Positions 8,508-18,436 of a stretch of DNA of 64,000 nt are shown here, piece by piece. The position numbers and the translations under genes are program-made. Position 1 is the first letter of the stretch, and each line of letters begins with the position of its first letter. The notes under the pieces are model-generated. The model worked only from the letters and a program-made list of their open reading frames with translations, was not told the origin of the DNA and ran no database searches. This stretch comes from Clostridia bacterium (GTDB lineage Bacteria > Bacillota > Clostridia > Oscillospirales > Acutalibacteraceae): positions 46,704-110,703 of the forward strand of contig JAFXGM010000005.1 of the NCBI GenBank assembly GCA_017513195.1, written 5' to 3'.

Positions 8508-9074
8508 ATGACAATGGATGTAGTTTCTATTCTTGCGGCAATCACCGCTCTTGCCGCTGCTATTCTAGCATTTATTTTTATCGTTCCTGAAAAAAGACGT
8601 GTAAAACTTAACCAGTTTGGTAAATTTTTACATGACTTGTGCAACTTCAAATTCTTGATTATTGAAAAGATTTTGCAGTTCTGCTATGTGCTTGCAACGG
8701 CTTTTTCTATCGCAGCAGGCTTCTTTATGCTGTTTGCAGTAGAAGAACATTATAGCTACAGTTACTACGGTGGTGGCTATAGTTATTCAGAATGGATAGG
8801 TTATTACGGCTTTATTGTAATGATCCTTGGACCTATCGCTGTAAGAATCGGTTACGAGTTAATGATGATGGCATTGCTTGCTGTTAAAAACATCATTCAA
8901 ATAAACAACAAGCTCAAAAATCAGAACGAAGAAACTGCTGATGCTGATCCATTTACAGCACCTACTGTAACTGAGTACATACCTCAGCAACAACCTGTTG
9001 TGAACGCTTTCTGCCCGAACTGTGGAACTCCAAAAGCTCCGGATGAATTTTGTCCTAACTGCGGTCAGAAATAA
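8508..9074 (+). CDS. Membrane protein with C-terminal double zinc ribbon
   Basis: A 188-residue protein of unknown function. It has an N-terminal membrane helix (about 5-25), two central hydrophobic segments (about 55-75 and 95-120) separated by a Tyr/Gly-rich stretch, a charged linker, then two CPNCG knuckles at the C-terminus (about 164-188). Such DUF4282-like membrane proteins with terminal zinc ribbons are common in Firmicutes; the exact family is not certain. It starts at ATG 8508 after AAGGGGGA, behind a perfect promoter, so it is probably well expressed. Its promoter lies back to back with that of padR. Confidence 0.78.
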   Translation: MTMDVVSILAAITALAAAILAFIFIVPEKRRVKLNQFGKFLHDLCNFKFLIIEKILQFCYVLATAFSIAAGFFMLFAVEEHYSYSYYGGGYSYSEWIGYYGFIVMILGPIAVRIGYELMMMALLAVKNIIQINNKLKNQNEETADADPFTAPTVTEYIPQQQPVVNAFCPNCGTPKAPDEFCPNCGQK

Positions 9075-9089
9075 TTCATTTGTAAAATT

Positions 9090-9122
9090 AAAACTGCGTG
9101 AAATAATTTCACGCAGTTTTTT
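9090..9122. terminator. Bidirectional terminator
   Basis: A 13-bp perfect stem (AAACTGCGTGAAA / TTTCACGCAGTTT, loop TAA) followed by a T-run on the plus strand. It separates the convergent zinc-ribbon and heparinase-like genes. Confidence 0.9.
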
Positions 9123-9127
9123 ATTTT

Positions 9128-11074
9128 TTAAATTTCGTTATCAAGTATTTCCATTTGAACTTTAAACTTATGTGTTTTTGCTTTGTCGCTAGGTGAAATT
9201 ATTACCTTTCCCCAGCCACACTCACGGTTCTCGGTTTTATCGCTTGGAACAGGAATACCAACTGTGGTAAAGCGCATATCGCCACCGCCAATGTCTGTAA
9301 TGCTTGCGTTTTGTGGCTCAAGCACTGTGCAACGCAATTTGCCGCCCTTGTGTGTGATAGTAATCACATTACCGTTAATGATTGGTTCTTCCATCATGTG
9401 CAAATGGAAGCATTTGATAAATTCTTCACTTTTGGCGGTTACTTCATCTTCGACTGTAAAGACACCGTTTTCGCCCAATTTTGGCAAGAAGGTCATTTTT
9501 CTTATCACCTTATCACAAGTGTGAGCATAGGCAGTAGTTAAATCGCCAACAACTTGAACCTCGTCTTCGGTTTCGGTATGCGATAACACCTTTGCCATTT
9601 GGCAATCACGTTGCCAAGCTGCCGCTAAATCGGGTTCAAGATTATAGTCGGTGGTAGGTTTTGGCCTGCGTGTTCCGCCATCGTTTATAAGGTCAAAATC
9701 TTTGCCCCATTCCGTTATGTGGCCAAGTGTTTTAACCTCGGGATCGCGAATGGTAAGACAGTTGTGTGACGAAGTAACGGTATCATAGTTGTAAAAATGC
9801 TCGCAACCGTACCAGTAATATGCGCCTGAGCTTGATGCCAATATACCATTGTGATATATCTGAAAATCACCCGTGTCATAATGCTCGTGTCCCTCGCACC
9901 AAAGCTCACCTATCTTCATATAAATGGTAGTGTTTTTTTCTTCATCCTTATAAATTGTAGTACCTGCGGGATATTTAAAATGCCTTGTCTTTTCGTAAGG
10001 CGCAGGTGTGACTGGTGGCGCAATAAGGTTAAACACCAAATGCACTACCGGTGAATAAAGCCCCTCGCCATAAGTGGTATCTTTATAAAGGTCTCTGCCG
10101 TAGTGGGTAGGCATCATAACCTCGTCACGATAGTTATCCAGAAAGTCTTTTTTATAATTGGTGTTACCCGACGCAGCTGCTGCAAAAAAGTTTACGATGG
10201 TAAACGGATGCTTTACAACATGGCCGCCACCCTTGTCATCATTACAGTCGTTACCAATGCGCAGGCTTTCACCATCGGCACGCGTTAAATAGTGGTAACT
10301 ATCGGCATTCTCGACACAGCGGTCAAATATTCGCTGACCGCTCATTTGATAGAAAATAAGCTGTGCCCAAAGAGCCGACACCTGACGGTAGCTACCATAA
10401 GCGGGACCTTGATTATGAAGTCCGCAAGAAAAACTAAATTTGTAAAAGGGCACCAAGTCGTCAATTATTCTACCAACGATAAAATCGTAAATGTCGGGAC
10501 GCTCGTCGTAAGTAGCAATTGAGAACGCCAACATATCGCGAAGATACTGCGCCTCATGAGAATGTGAATGGGTATTACGCTGTTTAACAGGTGGGTAACC
10601 CACCTCCATAGCGGCTTCTAAAAACTGCTCACACTTTTCTATAAAAAACAATTTTTCTTGTTCACTTAAATACTTGTAAAGCCAGTCGTATACAAGCGAT
10701 ACAACAAAAACCACGTGGCCGGTATGACGGCAAAGCATAAGGTTTACATTGCGGTCAATGCTATAGCGCTCTACTATCTTTTTAGTGTTATCGATAACGT
10801 CACGTGCCTTTTTTTCATCATCCTCTACCCACGCTTCAAAAGCCTTTGATTCTATCATAAAGCAAACCATCAGGTTGTATTTACCTGTGGCTATATCGTC
10901 ATAAAACTGACGAAAATCTTTTTTGCATATACGCTTCCACAGCTCATAAGCACGGCGATTTTCCTCGTGTGCAAAATTGTTTACAATTCTTTGCTTGTCC
11001 GACTGTCTGAACATAACGCGCGGATGCTCGTTAGGTGGAGTTATATATGGTTTTTTATAAGGTGAATTAAGCAT
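9128..11074 (-). CDS. Heparinase II/III-like polysaccharide lyase family protein
   Basis: A 648-residue protein with the layout of heparinase II/III and alginate/oligo-uronide lyases. An N-terminal alpha/alpha-toroid (to about residue 330) includes QRNTHSHSHEAQYLRD and the HNQGPAYGSYRQ motif. A C-terminal beta-sandwich contains GHEHYDTGDFQIYHNGILAS and TVTSSHNCLTI, the conserved His/Tyr-rich strands of this superfamily. These enzymes cleave uronic-acid polysaccharides by beta-elimination. No signal peptide is present, so an imported oligosaccharide substrate is likely. ATG 11074 follows AAGGAG. It is 10 nt downstream of a D-2-hydroxyacid dehydrogenase gene, presumably the same operon, with a divergent AraC regulator. 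Exact PL family not determinable here. Confidence 0.8.
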   Translation of the reverse strand: MLNSPYKKPYITPPNEHPRVMFRQSDKQRIVNNFAHEENRRAYELWKRICKKDFRQFYDDIATGKYNLMVCFMIESKAFEAWVEDDEKKARDVIDNTKKIVERYSIDRNVNLMLCRHTGHVVFVVSLVYDWLYKYLSEQEKLFFIEKCEQFLEAAMEVGYPPVKQRNTHSHSHEAQYLRDMLAFSIATYDERPDIYDFIVGRIIDDLVPFYKFSFSCGLHNQGPAYGSYRQVSALWAQLIFYQMSGQRIFDRCVENADSYHYLTRADGESLRIGNDCNDDKGGGHVVKHPFTIVNFFAAAASGNTNYKKDFLDNYRDEVMMPTHYGRDLYKDTTYGEGLYSPVVHLVFNLIAPPVTPAPYEKTRHFKYPAGTTIYKDEEKNTTIYMKIGELWCEGHEHYDTGDFQIYHNGILASSSGAYYWYGCEHFYNYDTVTSSHNCLTIRDPEVKTLGHITEWGKDFDLINDGGTRRPKPTTDYNLEPDLAAAWQRDCQMAKVLSHTETEDEVQVVGDLTTAYAHTCDKVIRKMTFLPKLGENGVFTVEDEVTAKSEEFIKCFHLHMMEEPIINGNVITITHKGGKLRCTVLEPQNASITDIGGGDMRFTTVGIPVPSDKTENRECGWGKVIISPSDKAKTHKFKVQMEILDNEI

Positions 11075-11084
11075 ATTTATCTCC

Positions 11085-12089
11085 TTAAAATTTAGACATA
11101 CTTGTTGCTTTTGATGCTAATATTTCATTTTTTACAGGTATACCCTTATCAATAAAATCCGCGCTTTCTTGAAGCAAATCATGGGTAAGCACCGCACGCA
11201 AATTAACCGTAACACCCGCTTGATGCGGAAGCATCAAAACGTTAGGCAAAGCAAGCATTGGGTTATCCATATTAATTGGCTCGCTTTCATAAACATCAAG
11301 TGCCGCTTTAAAGTCACCTTTTTCAAGATGCTTTATCATAGCCTGCTCATCAATCACCGCACCGCGAGCGGTATTAACAAGCAATGCGCCCGGTTTAATT
11401 CTCGACAATAACGCATCATCAATCATATGATGTGTGCTGTTGTTGTAAGCAAGGTGTATTGATATAATATCACAGGTTTCAAAAATTTCTTCCATGGTGC
11501 ACTGTGTAAAGCCAAAAAGTTTTTTATCTTCTTCGGGCAATTCGCGGCGGGCACTTATTTTCATATCAACGTCAAAAGTACTAAGCATTTTTGCAACATA
11601 GCGTCCCACACCGCCGTAACCAACAAGACCTACCTTTTTGTATAAGACGCTATCGGTATAATCGTCTATTTCGCGCCAAATTCTTTTTTCTTTTAATCTG
11701 TCGTTATAAAAAGGAATGTCGCGCATTGCCGCAAGCATATATGCCACAGCACCTTCGGCGGTAGATTTTGAAAAATAGTCAAAACCGCTTATTACTTTTA
11801 TGTCGCGTTCATAAACCTCGTCGCACACTACGGGTGCTACGGTAGAGCCCAAGTGTGTTAATAGTTTTAATTTGGGTGCGCAATCTAAAATCTCGAGACT
11901 AAGTGCAGGCGAACCCCAACAGGTAACGTAGGTATCACAATCCCTGATTTTTTCTTTTAATTCTTCAATACCTTCTACCGCGGTATCAAGCCAAACTATT
12001 TCACCAAGTGATTCTGCAAACTTAATGTTTTCTTCAGTAAAAAAAGTGTCAAAAGTTTTATCCTTTTTTATGGCAACTAAAGCTTTCAT
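11085..12089 (-). CDS. D-isomer-specific 2-hydroxyacid dehydrogenase
   Basis: A 334-residue NAD-dependent dehydrogenase. It has the Rossmann loop VGLVGYGGVGRYVAKML near residue 150, the KPGALLVNTARGAVID strand with catalytic Arg, the Glu-containing DVYESEP, and the catalytic His in LPHQAGVT. Family members reduce 2-keto acids or oxidise D-2-hydroxy acids; phosphoglycerate dehydrogenase-like sugar-acid enzymes are also in this group. ATG 12089 is chosen for the GAGAGGTG upstream. It is the first gene of an operon with the heparinase-like lyase, so reduction of a keto-sugar acid released from uronides is a reasonable inference. Confidence 0.88.
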   Translation of the reverse strand: MKALVAIKKDKTFDTFFTEENIKFAESLGEIVWLDTAVEGIEELKEKIRDCDTYVTCWGSPALSLEILDCAPKLKLLTHLGSTVAPVVCDEVYERDIKVISGFDYFSKSTAEGAVAYMLAAMRDIPFYNDRLKEKRIWREIDDYTDSVLYKKVGLVGYGGVGRYVAKMLSTFDVDMKISARRELPEEDKKLFGFTQCTMEEIFETCDIISIHLAYNNSTHHMIDDALLSRIKPGALLVNTARGAVIDEQAMIKHLEKGDFKAALDVYESEPINMDNPMLALPNVLMLPHQAGVTVNLRAVLTHDLLQESADFIDKGIPVKNEILASKATSMSKF

Positions 12090-12125
12090 ACTACACCTCT
12101 CATAATATCGTAATTGTTCATTTTT

Positions 12126-12154
12126 ATAATATAACAAAAAAATGTTTTTTTCAA
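12126..12154 (-). promoter_or_regulatory. Promoter of dehydrogenase/lyase operon
   Basis: Minus strand TTGAAA (12149-12154), 17-bp spacer, TATTAT (12126-12131). Confidence 0.6.
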
Positions 12155-12196
12155 TATAATTCACGCTCTATTTATATAACAATTCGCTCATTTGCC

Positions 12197-12225
12197 TTGA
12201 CAAGATTTTAAAATTTTATTACAAT
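12197..12225 (+). promoter_or_regulatory. Promoter of AraC regulator gene
   Basis: TTGACA (12197-12202), 17-bp spacer, TACAAT (12220-12225), about 30 bp before the ATG. Confidence 0.75.
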
Positions 12226-12254
12226 AGGTCTATCTTTTTAAAAGGACTTGTTTT

Positions 12255-13049
12255 ATGAACACCATTAAAGATTTTGATAATTTTACAGCAAATCCCATAA
12301 CAGCCTTTAAAAACGCGGGTTATTACAGGCATAGAACCGGTTGGAACTGTACCCAAAAGACAGAACACGCTGTATTTTTTTGTGTAGAATCGGGGAAAAT
12401 GCAAGTTTATACAAAAGATCTTAACAGCATTTGTAGTGCCGGAGACATAGTTTTTATTAAAAGTTTTGAAGCGGTCAAGTTGACAAATGCTTCTAGCGAA
12501 GATCTGTCATATTATTTTGTTTCTTTTTTCTGTGAACGCGACTTTGATTTCCAAATAAACACAATAACAAAAGAGGCTAACGCCTTAAGACTTTTCAAAG
12601 ATATCAGCGAAACACATCGCTCGGGTGCATATCTTTCTAAGATTAAAATCGCTGAGTTGCTTTTAAAACTGATTTATATGCTTTGCTACCAAAGTTTGCA
12701 AAAGAGCAAGTATTATGCTGACACTCACAAACTTTTATCAACGGTTGAATACATAAATATAAATTATTACAAGAAGATAACTCCCGAATACCTTTCCAAA
12801 CTTTCGGGTTATTCACCCGCACATTTACGACGACTCTTTATTAAAAATTTTGGCGTTCCGCCAACCGAATATATTTTAAACAAAAAGGTTGATATGGCAA
12901 AAGAGATACTGCTTGATGCGCCAGAAAAAACAATTCAAGAAATAGCCGATTTAGTAGGTTTTTGCTCGGCATCATATCTGTGCAAAACGTTTAAAAGCAG
13001 GGTTGGAATATCACCAGCCGAATACAAGAGACGAAATTCTTACATTTAA
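12255..13049 (+). CDS. AraC-family transcriptional regulator
   Basis: A 264-residue regulator. The N-terminal domain is a cupin-type fold (residues about 25-95, poorly conserved; GDIVFIKSFEAVKL is the turn before the last strands). The C-terminal double HTH (about 160-264) shows ITPEYLSKLSGYSPAHLRRL and IQEIADLVGFCSASYLCKTF. Start ATG 12255 after AAAAGGAC and a consensus promoter. It is divergent from the dehydrogenase/heparinase-like operon, which it most likely controls. A terminator directly follows. Confidence 0.88.
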   Translation: MNTIKDFDNFTANPITAFKNAGYYRHRTGWNCTQKTEHAVFFCVESGKMQVYTKDLNSICSAGDIVFIKSFEAVKLTNASSEDLSYYFVSFFCERDFDFQINTITKEANALRLFKDISETHRSGAYLSKIKIAELLLKLIYMLCYQSLQKSKYYADTHKLLSTVEYININYYKKITPEYLSKLSGYSPAHLRRLFIKNFGVPPTEYILNKKVDMAKEILLDAPEKTIQEIADLVGFCSASYLCKTFKSRVGISPAEYKRRNSYI

Positions 13050-13064
13050 ATCTGATAAATATAT

Positions 13065-13088
13065 AAAGCACCGCTAGAGCGGTGCTTT
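13065..13088. terminator. Bidirectional terminator between AraC gene and atp operon
   Basis: Stem AAAGCACCGCT / GCGGTGCTTT with a short loop and a T-run on the plus strand; on the minus strand it sits 4 nt past the atpC stop and ends the atp transcript. Confidence 0.88.
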
Positions 13089-13092
13089 GTTT

Positions 13093-13352
13093 TTAATCCC
13101 ACTTGAAATCACTGCAAAGCAGTGTGGTTTTATCGTTTTGAACGGTAAGAATTCCACCGCCGATAGTAGCGGTCTTTTCGCTCGATTCCGACAAGGCAAT
13201 CTTGCACTTTCCGGGCTTTACCGCCGTTATAAATGGAATATGCCCTGCCATTACAGCAAGCTCACCCTCGGTGCCACGAACAACCAAGATTTCGGCATTG
13301 TCATCAAACACACTACCGTCAGGTGTAGAGATTATAAGCTTATAGGTATTCA

Positions 13353-13353
<1 letters not shown>
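13093..13353 (-). CDS. atpC: F1 ATP synthase epsilon subunit, short form
   Basis: The epsilon subunit joins the gamma shaft to the c-ring. This protein is 86 residues and contains only the N-terminal beta-sandwich (NTYKLIISTPDGSVFDD, EGELAVMAGHIPFITA, IGGGILTVQNDKTTLL). The usual length is about 130-140 residues, with a C-terminal two-helix domain that can inhibit ATP hydrolysis. Here the stop is followed within 4 nt by the operon terminator, so there is no leftover frame for that domain. It overlaps the atpD stop by 1 nt. Loss of the helical domain predicts weaker epsilon-type inhibition. Confidence 0.93.
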
Positions 13354-14774
<1,421 letters not shown>

Positions 14775-14777
14775 TTA

Positions 14778-15584
14778 TCAGTTGCCTGCACCGGCAACAA
14801 TTTCAGTAATTTCTTGTGTAATCGCACCCTGACGCGCGCGGTTATACTCAAGCTGTAGTTCGTCAATCATTTGCTGTGCGTTTTTACCCGCAGAATCCAT
14901 TGCCATACGACGTGCAGCAACCTCACTTGCAAAACTTTCACGAACGCAGGATACAATCATACCCGAAAGGTATTCGGGCACTGCTATATCAAGTATTGTG
15001 CACTCATCAGGTTCAAAAACTGCTGCTGTGTTTTGAGCATTTTCGCTTTTAGTAAGTGGTAATACCCACTTTATATCGGGCGTTTGAGTCATCATTGAGA
15101 TATAGTTTGTAGAAACTATACCGAGTCGGTCAAATTCGCCGTTTGCAAACTGTTCGCAAAGCTCTTTAGCAAGACGGAAAGCATCAGCGGCATAAAACTT
15201 TTCGCTTGATACTATTTCTTTGCCGTATCTTTCGCAAGCACGTTTACCAATAGGTATAATTTCGGCTTCATTAAAATCGCGAACAGTACGGAAAATGTTG
15301 GCGTTGTAGCCACCTGCCAAGCCTCTGTCGCCCGCAATCACTATAAGTCGGGTTTTACCACCGTCTTTATACTCGCGCATAAACGGACTGCTTTGACAAT
15401 CGGGTACTGCAGTTAGTAAATCAACTACATTTTGCACAGCTTTTTCATACTGGCGACCGGCCGCCATTGCAAGATTTGCCTTACGCATTTTAGAAGATGC
15501 CACAAGACCCATCGCCTTTGTCAGATGGAGCGTTGAGTCAACACTTTTTATACGCAGTTTGAGCGTTTTGGTGTTTCCTGACAT
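14778..15584 (-). CDS. atpG: F1 ATP synthase gamma subunit
   Basis: A 268-residue central stalk subunit, slightly short of the usual 285. The N-terminal helix LKLRIKSVDSTLHLTKAMGL and the C-terminal helix EYNRARQGAITQEITEIVAG are the coiled-coil shaft. IVIAGDRGLAGGYNANI is the conserved strand of the globular domain. The C-terminal end is immediately followed by the stop, with no extension. It lies 6 nt downstream of atpA in the atp operon. Confidence 0.97.
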   Translation of the reverse strand: MSGNTKTLKLRIKSVDSTLHLTKAMGLVASSKMRKANLAMAAGRQYEKAVQNVVDLLTAVPDCQSSPFMREYKDGGKTRLIVIAGDRGLAGGYNANIFRTVRDFNEAEIIPIGKRACERYGKEIVSSEKFYAADAFRLAKELCEQFANGEFDRLGIVSTNYISMMTQTPDIKWVLPLTKSENAQNTAAVFEPDECTILDIAVPEYLSGMIVSCVRESFASEVAARRMAMDSAGKNAQQMIDELQLEYNRARQGAITQEITEIVAGAGN

Positions 15585-15590
15585 CTATCG

Positions 15591-17084
15591 TCACCTCGTC
15601 ATTTCACTAAGGGTTTCTTCAAGTGATGCTATATCTTCATCTTCGAAATAACCCTCTTCAAAACGCTTTAGCAACGCTGATTTCTGGTTTTGTAATTTTT
15701 CGTACAAACGCTCTTCAAAATCCTTTACCTTATTTACAGGGATTGTATCAAGCCAGCCCTTTGTAACGGCATAAATTATTGCAACCTGACAACCAACGGA
15801 GATTGGGTTGTTACGGCTTTGCTTTAGTACCTCAACTATACGCTCACCAAGCGCAAGACGCGCCTTTGTATCAGCATCAAGGTCACTACCAAACTGAGCA
15901 AACGCCTGAAGCTCACGATACTGTGAATATAAAAGTTTAAGTTCACCGGAAACCTTTTTCATACTCTTTTTCTGAGCAGAGCCACCAACACGGCTTACGG
16001 AAATACCGGGGTTTATAGCCGGCATAACGCCAGCGTGGAAAAGCTCGGTTTCAAGGAATATTTGTCCGTCGGTAATAGAGATAACGTTTGTCGGAATATA
16101 TGCCGAAACGTCACCCGCTTGTGTTTCAATTATAGGCAGTGCCGTAATTGAACCGCCACCGTATTCGGGTGCCACGCAAGCAGCGCGTTCAAGCAAACGC
16201 GAATGCAAATAGAATACGTCGCCGGGGTATGCCTCACGGCCGGGTGGACGGCGGATAAGAAGCGACAGCGCACGATATGCTACTGCGTGCTTACTTAAAT
16301 CGTCATATATTATAAGAACATCCTTACCCTGTGCTCTGAAATATTCTGCCATAGCACAACCTGAATATGGCGCGATATACTGCAAGGGGGCACTCTCGGA
16401 CGCCGACGCTGATACTACAATTGTGTAGTCCATAGCGCCTGCTTTTGTAAGGTTGTTTACAAGGCTTACAACCGATGTGTTCTTTTGACCGATTGCTACG
16501 TAAATACATATAACGTCGGTGTTCTTTTGATTTATAATCGTATCAATTGCAATTTCGGTTTTACCTGTTTGACGGTCGCCAATTATAAGCTCACGCTGGC
16601 CGCGACCGATAGGTATCATACTGTCAATAGCCTTAATACCTGTCTGTAACGGTACCGATACGCTCTTACGTTCAATAATACCGGGAGCCTCGGCTTCAAT
16701 AGGACCCCATCCGCTATACTCAATCGGTCCTTTACCGTCAATCGGCTCACCAAGTGCGTTTACAACACGGCCGAGCATTTTTTCACCTACAGGCACCGAC
16801 AAAACCTTGCCTGTACGACGAACAACAGTACCCTCGCGGACGCTGTTTTCGTTTGAAAGCATAGCTACAGATACGGTGTCTTCCTCAAGGTTTTGAGCAA
16901 GACCTGCCGAGCCATCTTCAAATTCGAGTAGCTCGTTTGCCATACAGTTTGTGAGGCCATAAACACGTGCGATACCGTCACCGACAAGAATTACTCTGCC
17001 GGTTTCTTTCATTTCGATTTGTGAGCGATAATTTTTTATCTGCTCTTTTATAATATAGCTAATTTCTTGTTGCTTTTCGCTCAT
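15591..17084 (-). CDS. atpA: F1 ATP synthase alpha subunit
   Basis: A 497-residue non-catalytic nucleotide-binding subunit. It has Walker A GDRQTGKT near residue 170, [16 protein letters not shown] (Walker B), and the Arg-finger region [11 protein letters not shown]. The N-terminus begins [19 protein letters not shown], the usual delta-contact helix. The start overlaps the atpH stop by 4 nt (coupled), and atpG follows after 6 nt. Confidence 0.98.
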   Translation of the reverse strand: MSEKQQEISYIIKEQIKNYRSQIEMKETGRVILVGDGIARVYGLTNCMANELLEFEDGSAGLAQNLEEDTVSVAMLSNENSVREGTVVRRTGKVLSVPVGEKMLGRVVNALGEPIDGKGPIEYSGWGPIEAEAPGIIERKSVSVPLQTGIKAIDSMIPIGRGQRELIIGDRQTGKTEIAIDTIINQKNTDVICIYVAIGQKNTSVVSLVNNLTKAGAMDYTIVVSASASESAPLQYIAPYSGCAMAEYFRAQGKDVLIIYDDLSKHAVAYRALSLLIRRPPGREAYPGDVFYLHSRLLERAACVAPEYGGGSITALPIIETQAGDVSAYIPTNVISITDGQIFLETELFHAGVMPAINPGISVSRVGGSAQKKSMKKVSGELKLLYSQYRELQAFAQFGSDLDADTKARLALGERIVEVLKQSRNNPISVGCQVAIIYAVTKGWLDTIPVNKVKDFEERLYEKLQNQKSALLKRFEEGYFEDEDIASLEETLSEMTR

Positions 17085-17611
17085 ACGCTAATCACTTCCC
17101 TTGCGCGTTTTAAGTTGGATTTAACGCTACCGTCAAGCAGCTGTCCGTCAAGCTCGACCGCTATACCGCCAATCACCGTACTGTCAATAACACAATTAAG
17201 CATTATCTTTTTACCAGTGCGCTTTTCGAGCGCTTTGGTAAGCTCTGTTTTTTGAGTGTCGGTTAGCTCGACCGCAGTTTTCACAACGGCTACGGCGGTG
17301 CCGCTTGCCCACTCGCGAAGTCGGTAAAACTCGCTTGCACTTTCAAAAAACTGCTCGGCCTTTGATTGCTCGCACATTAACTGTAAAAAGGATAAAATGT
17401 GTGTATTAACCTTACCCTCAAATGCAGCGGCCAGTGCCGTTGTGCGCTCGCTCTTCGGAATGCTGGGGGTTGCTAAAAATTGTAGATATTCAGGACTGTC
17501 TTTGAAAACATCTTCTACAAATTTTAAATCCTTATAAAATTCGTCTATTAAATTTTCTTCGCGCGCCAACATAAACAGCGCCTCGGCATAGTTGTTACCT
17601 GTCGCTGCCAT
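17081..17611 (-). CDS. atpH: F1 ATP synthase delta subunit (OSCP)
   Basis: A 176-residue peripheral stalk subunit. An N-terminal helical bundle ([34 protein letters not shown]) is followed by the C-terminal segment with [20 protein letters not shown], the family's conserved end motif. It overlaps atpF by 1 nt and atpA by 4 nt, so the three are translationally coupled. Confidence 0.95.
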   Translation of the reverse strand: MAATGNNYAEALFMLAREENLIDEFYKDLKFVEDVFKDSPEYLQFLATPSIPKSERTTALAAAFEGKVNTHILSFLQLMCEQSKAEQFFESASEFYRLREWASGTAVAVVKTAVELTDTQKTELTKALEKRTGKKIMLNCVIDSTVIGGIAVELDGQLLDGSVKSNLKRAREVISV

Positions 17612-18111
17612 TATTCGTCACCTATTTTACTAATAAAATCATCAATAAGCGCCTTGTGATCGTCGGCATTAACCTCACGCTCAAGCATTTTTTCTGCCAA
17701 AGCGGTAGAAACGTCTACAATCTGCTCTTTTATGGTTTCGCCCACACGCTTGCGCTCAAGTTCGGCATCCTCTTCTGCTTGACGAATAATACCGTCAGCA
17801 GTAGCCCTTGCGTCCTCGATAATTTTGTCACCGCGCATCTTTGCAGCATCCGCCGCTTCTTTTACGATGCCTTCGGCCTCTGCCTTTGCACCCGCCAAAC
17901 GCTCGGTAAGCTCGGCTTGGGCTTGCTCAGCACTGCTCTTTGCGGTCTCGGCATCGGCATACCGGCTTTCGATTTCTGCTTCGCGCTGTTTAAGCATTTT
18001 TGTAACAGGCTTATACAAAAACTTTTTAAGCAATAAAAACAAAATTGTAAGGTTAGCAAGGGATATGAGTATCTGCCATAAATTTACGGATATAATATCC
18101 AACGGTTGCAT
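17611..18111 (-). CDS. atpF: F0 ATP synthase b subunit
   Basis: A 166-residue peripheral stalk subunit. It has one N-terminal membrane helix (residues about 8-28, ending LLKKFLYKPVTKML), then a long Ala/Glu/Lys-rich coiled coil (about 35-150) forming the stator, with a C-terminus that contacts delta. Length and layout are standard. It lies 16 nt after atpE and overlaps atpH by 1 nt. Confidence 0.95.
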   Translation of the reverse strand: MQPLDIISVNLWQILISLANLTILFLLLKKFLYKPVTKMLKQREAEIESRYADAETAKSSAEQAQAELTERLAGAKAEAEGIVKEAADAAKMRGDKIIEDARATADGIIRQAEEDAELERKRVGETIKEQIVDVSTALAEKMLEREVNADDHKALIDDFISKIGDE

Positions 18112-18127
18112 TTACTTTTCCCCCGAA

Positions 18128-18409
18128 TTATTTTACTGCGTTAAGCAAAATATTTACAAGCATATCAGGTGCAACAAATATTAGCAAAATTGCAATAACA
18201 AGCGCATAAAGACCTGTAGTTTCTGCAACAGCGCAACCCATAAGCATTGTAGTAGTAACCGAGCCTTTACATTCTGGTTGACGACCTATTGCTTCACAAG
18301 CTGCAGCTACGGCGTTACCTTCACCAATACCAGGGCCTATACCTGCTATCATTGCAGCACCTGCACCCAATGCACAACAACCTAAAATAATACCAATTGC
18401 GAGTTCCAT
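18128..18409 (-). CDS. atpE: F0 ATP synthase c subunit with two-carboxylate ion site
   Basis: A 93-residue two-helix rotor subunit. Helix 1 has PGIGEG (Glu30 where Na+-type rings usually have Gln), the polar loop is GRQPE, and helix 2 has AETTGLY with the ion-carrying Glu63 and Thr64. Glu-Thr/Ser after the key Glu is the Na+-ligand pattern known from Ilyobacter tartaricus. A second carboxylate in helix 1 is known from Fusobacterium nucleatum. So this rotor is predicted to be Na+-coupled with the two-carboxylate motif; that is inference from sequence. Both helices are long and the loop sits in the expected place. Confidence 0.95.
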   Translation of the reverse strand: MELAIGIILGCCALGAGAAMIAGIGPGIGEGNAVAAACEAIGRQPECKGSVTTTMLMGCAVAETTGLYALVIAILLIFVAPDMLVNILLNAVK

Positions 18410-18436
18410 AATATTTTCCTCCGTTTATATAAATTT

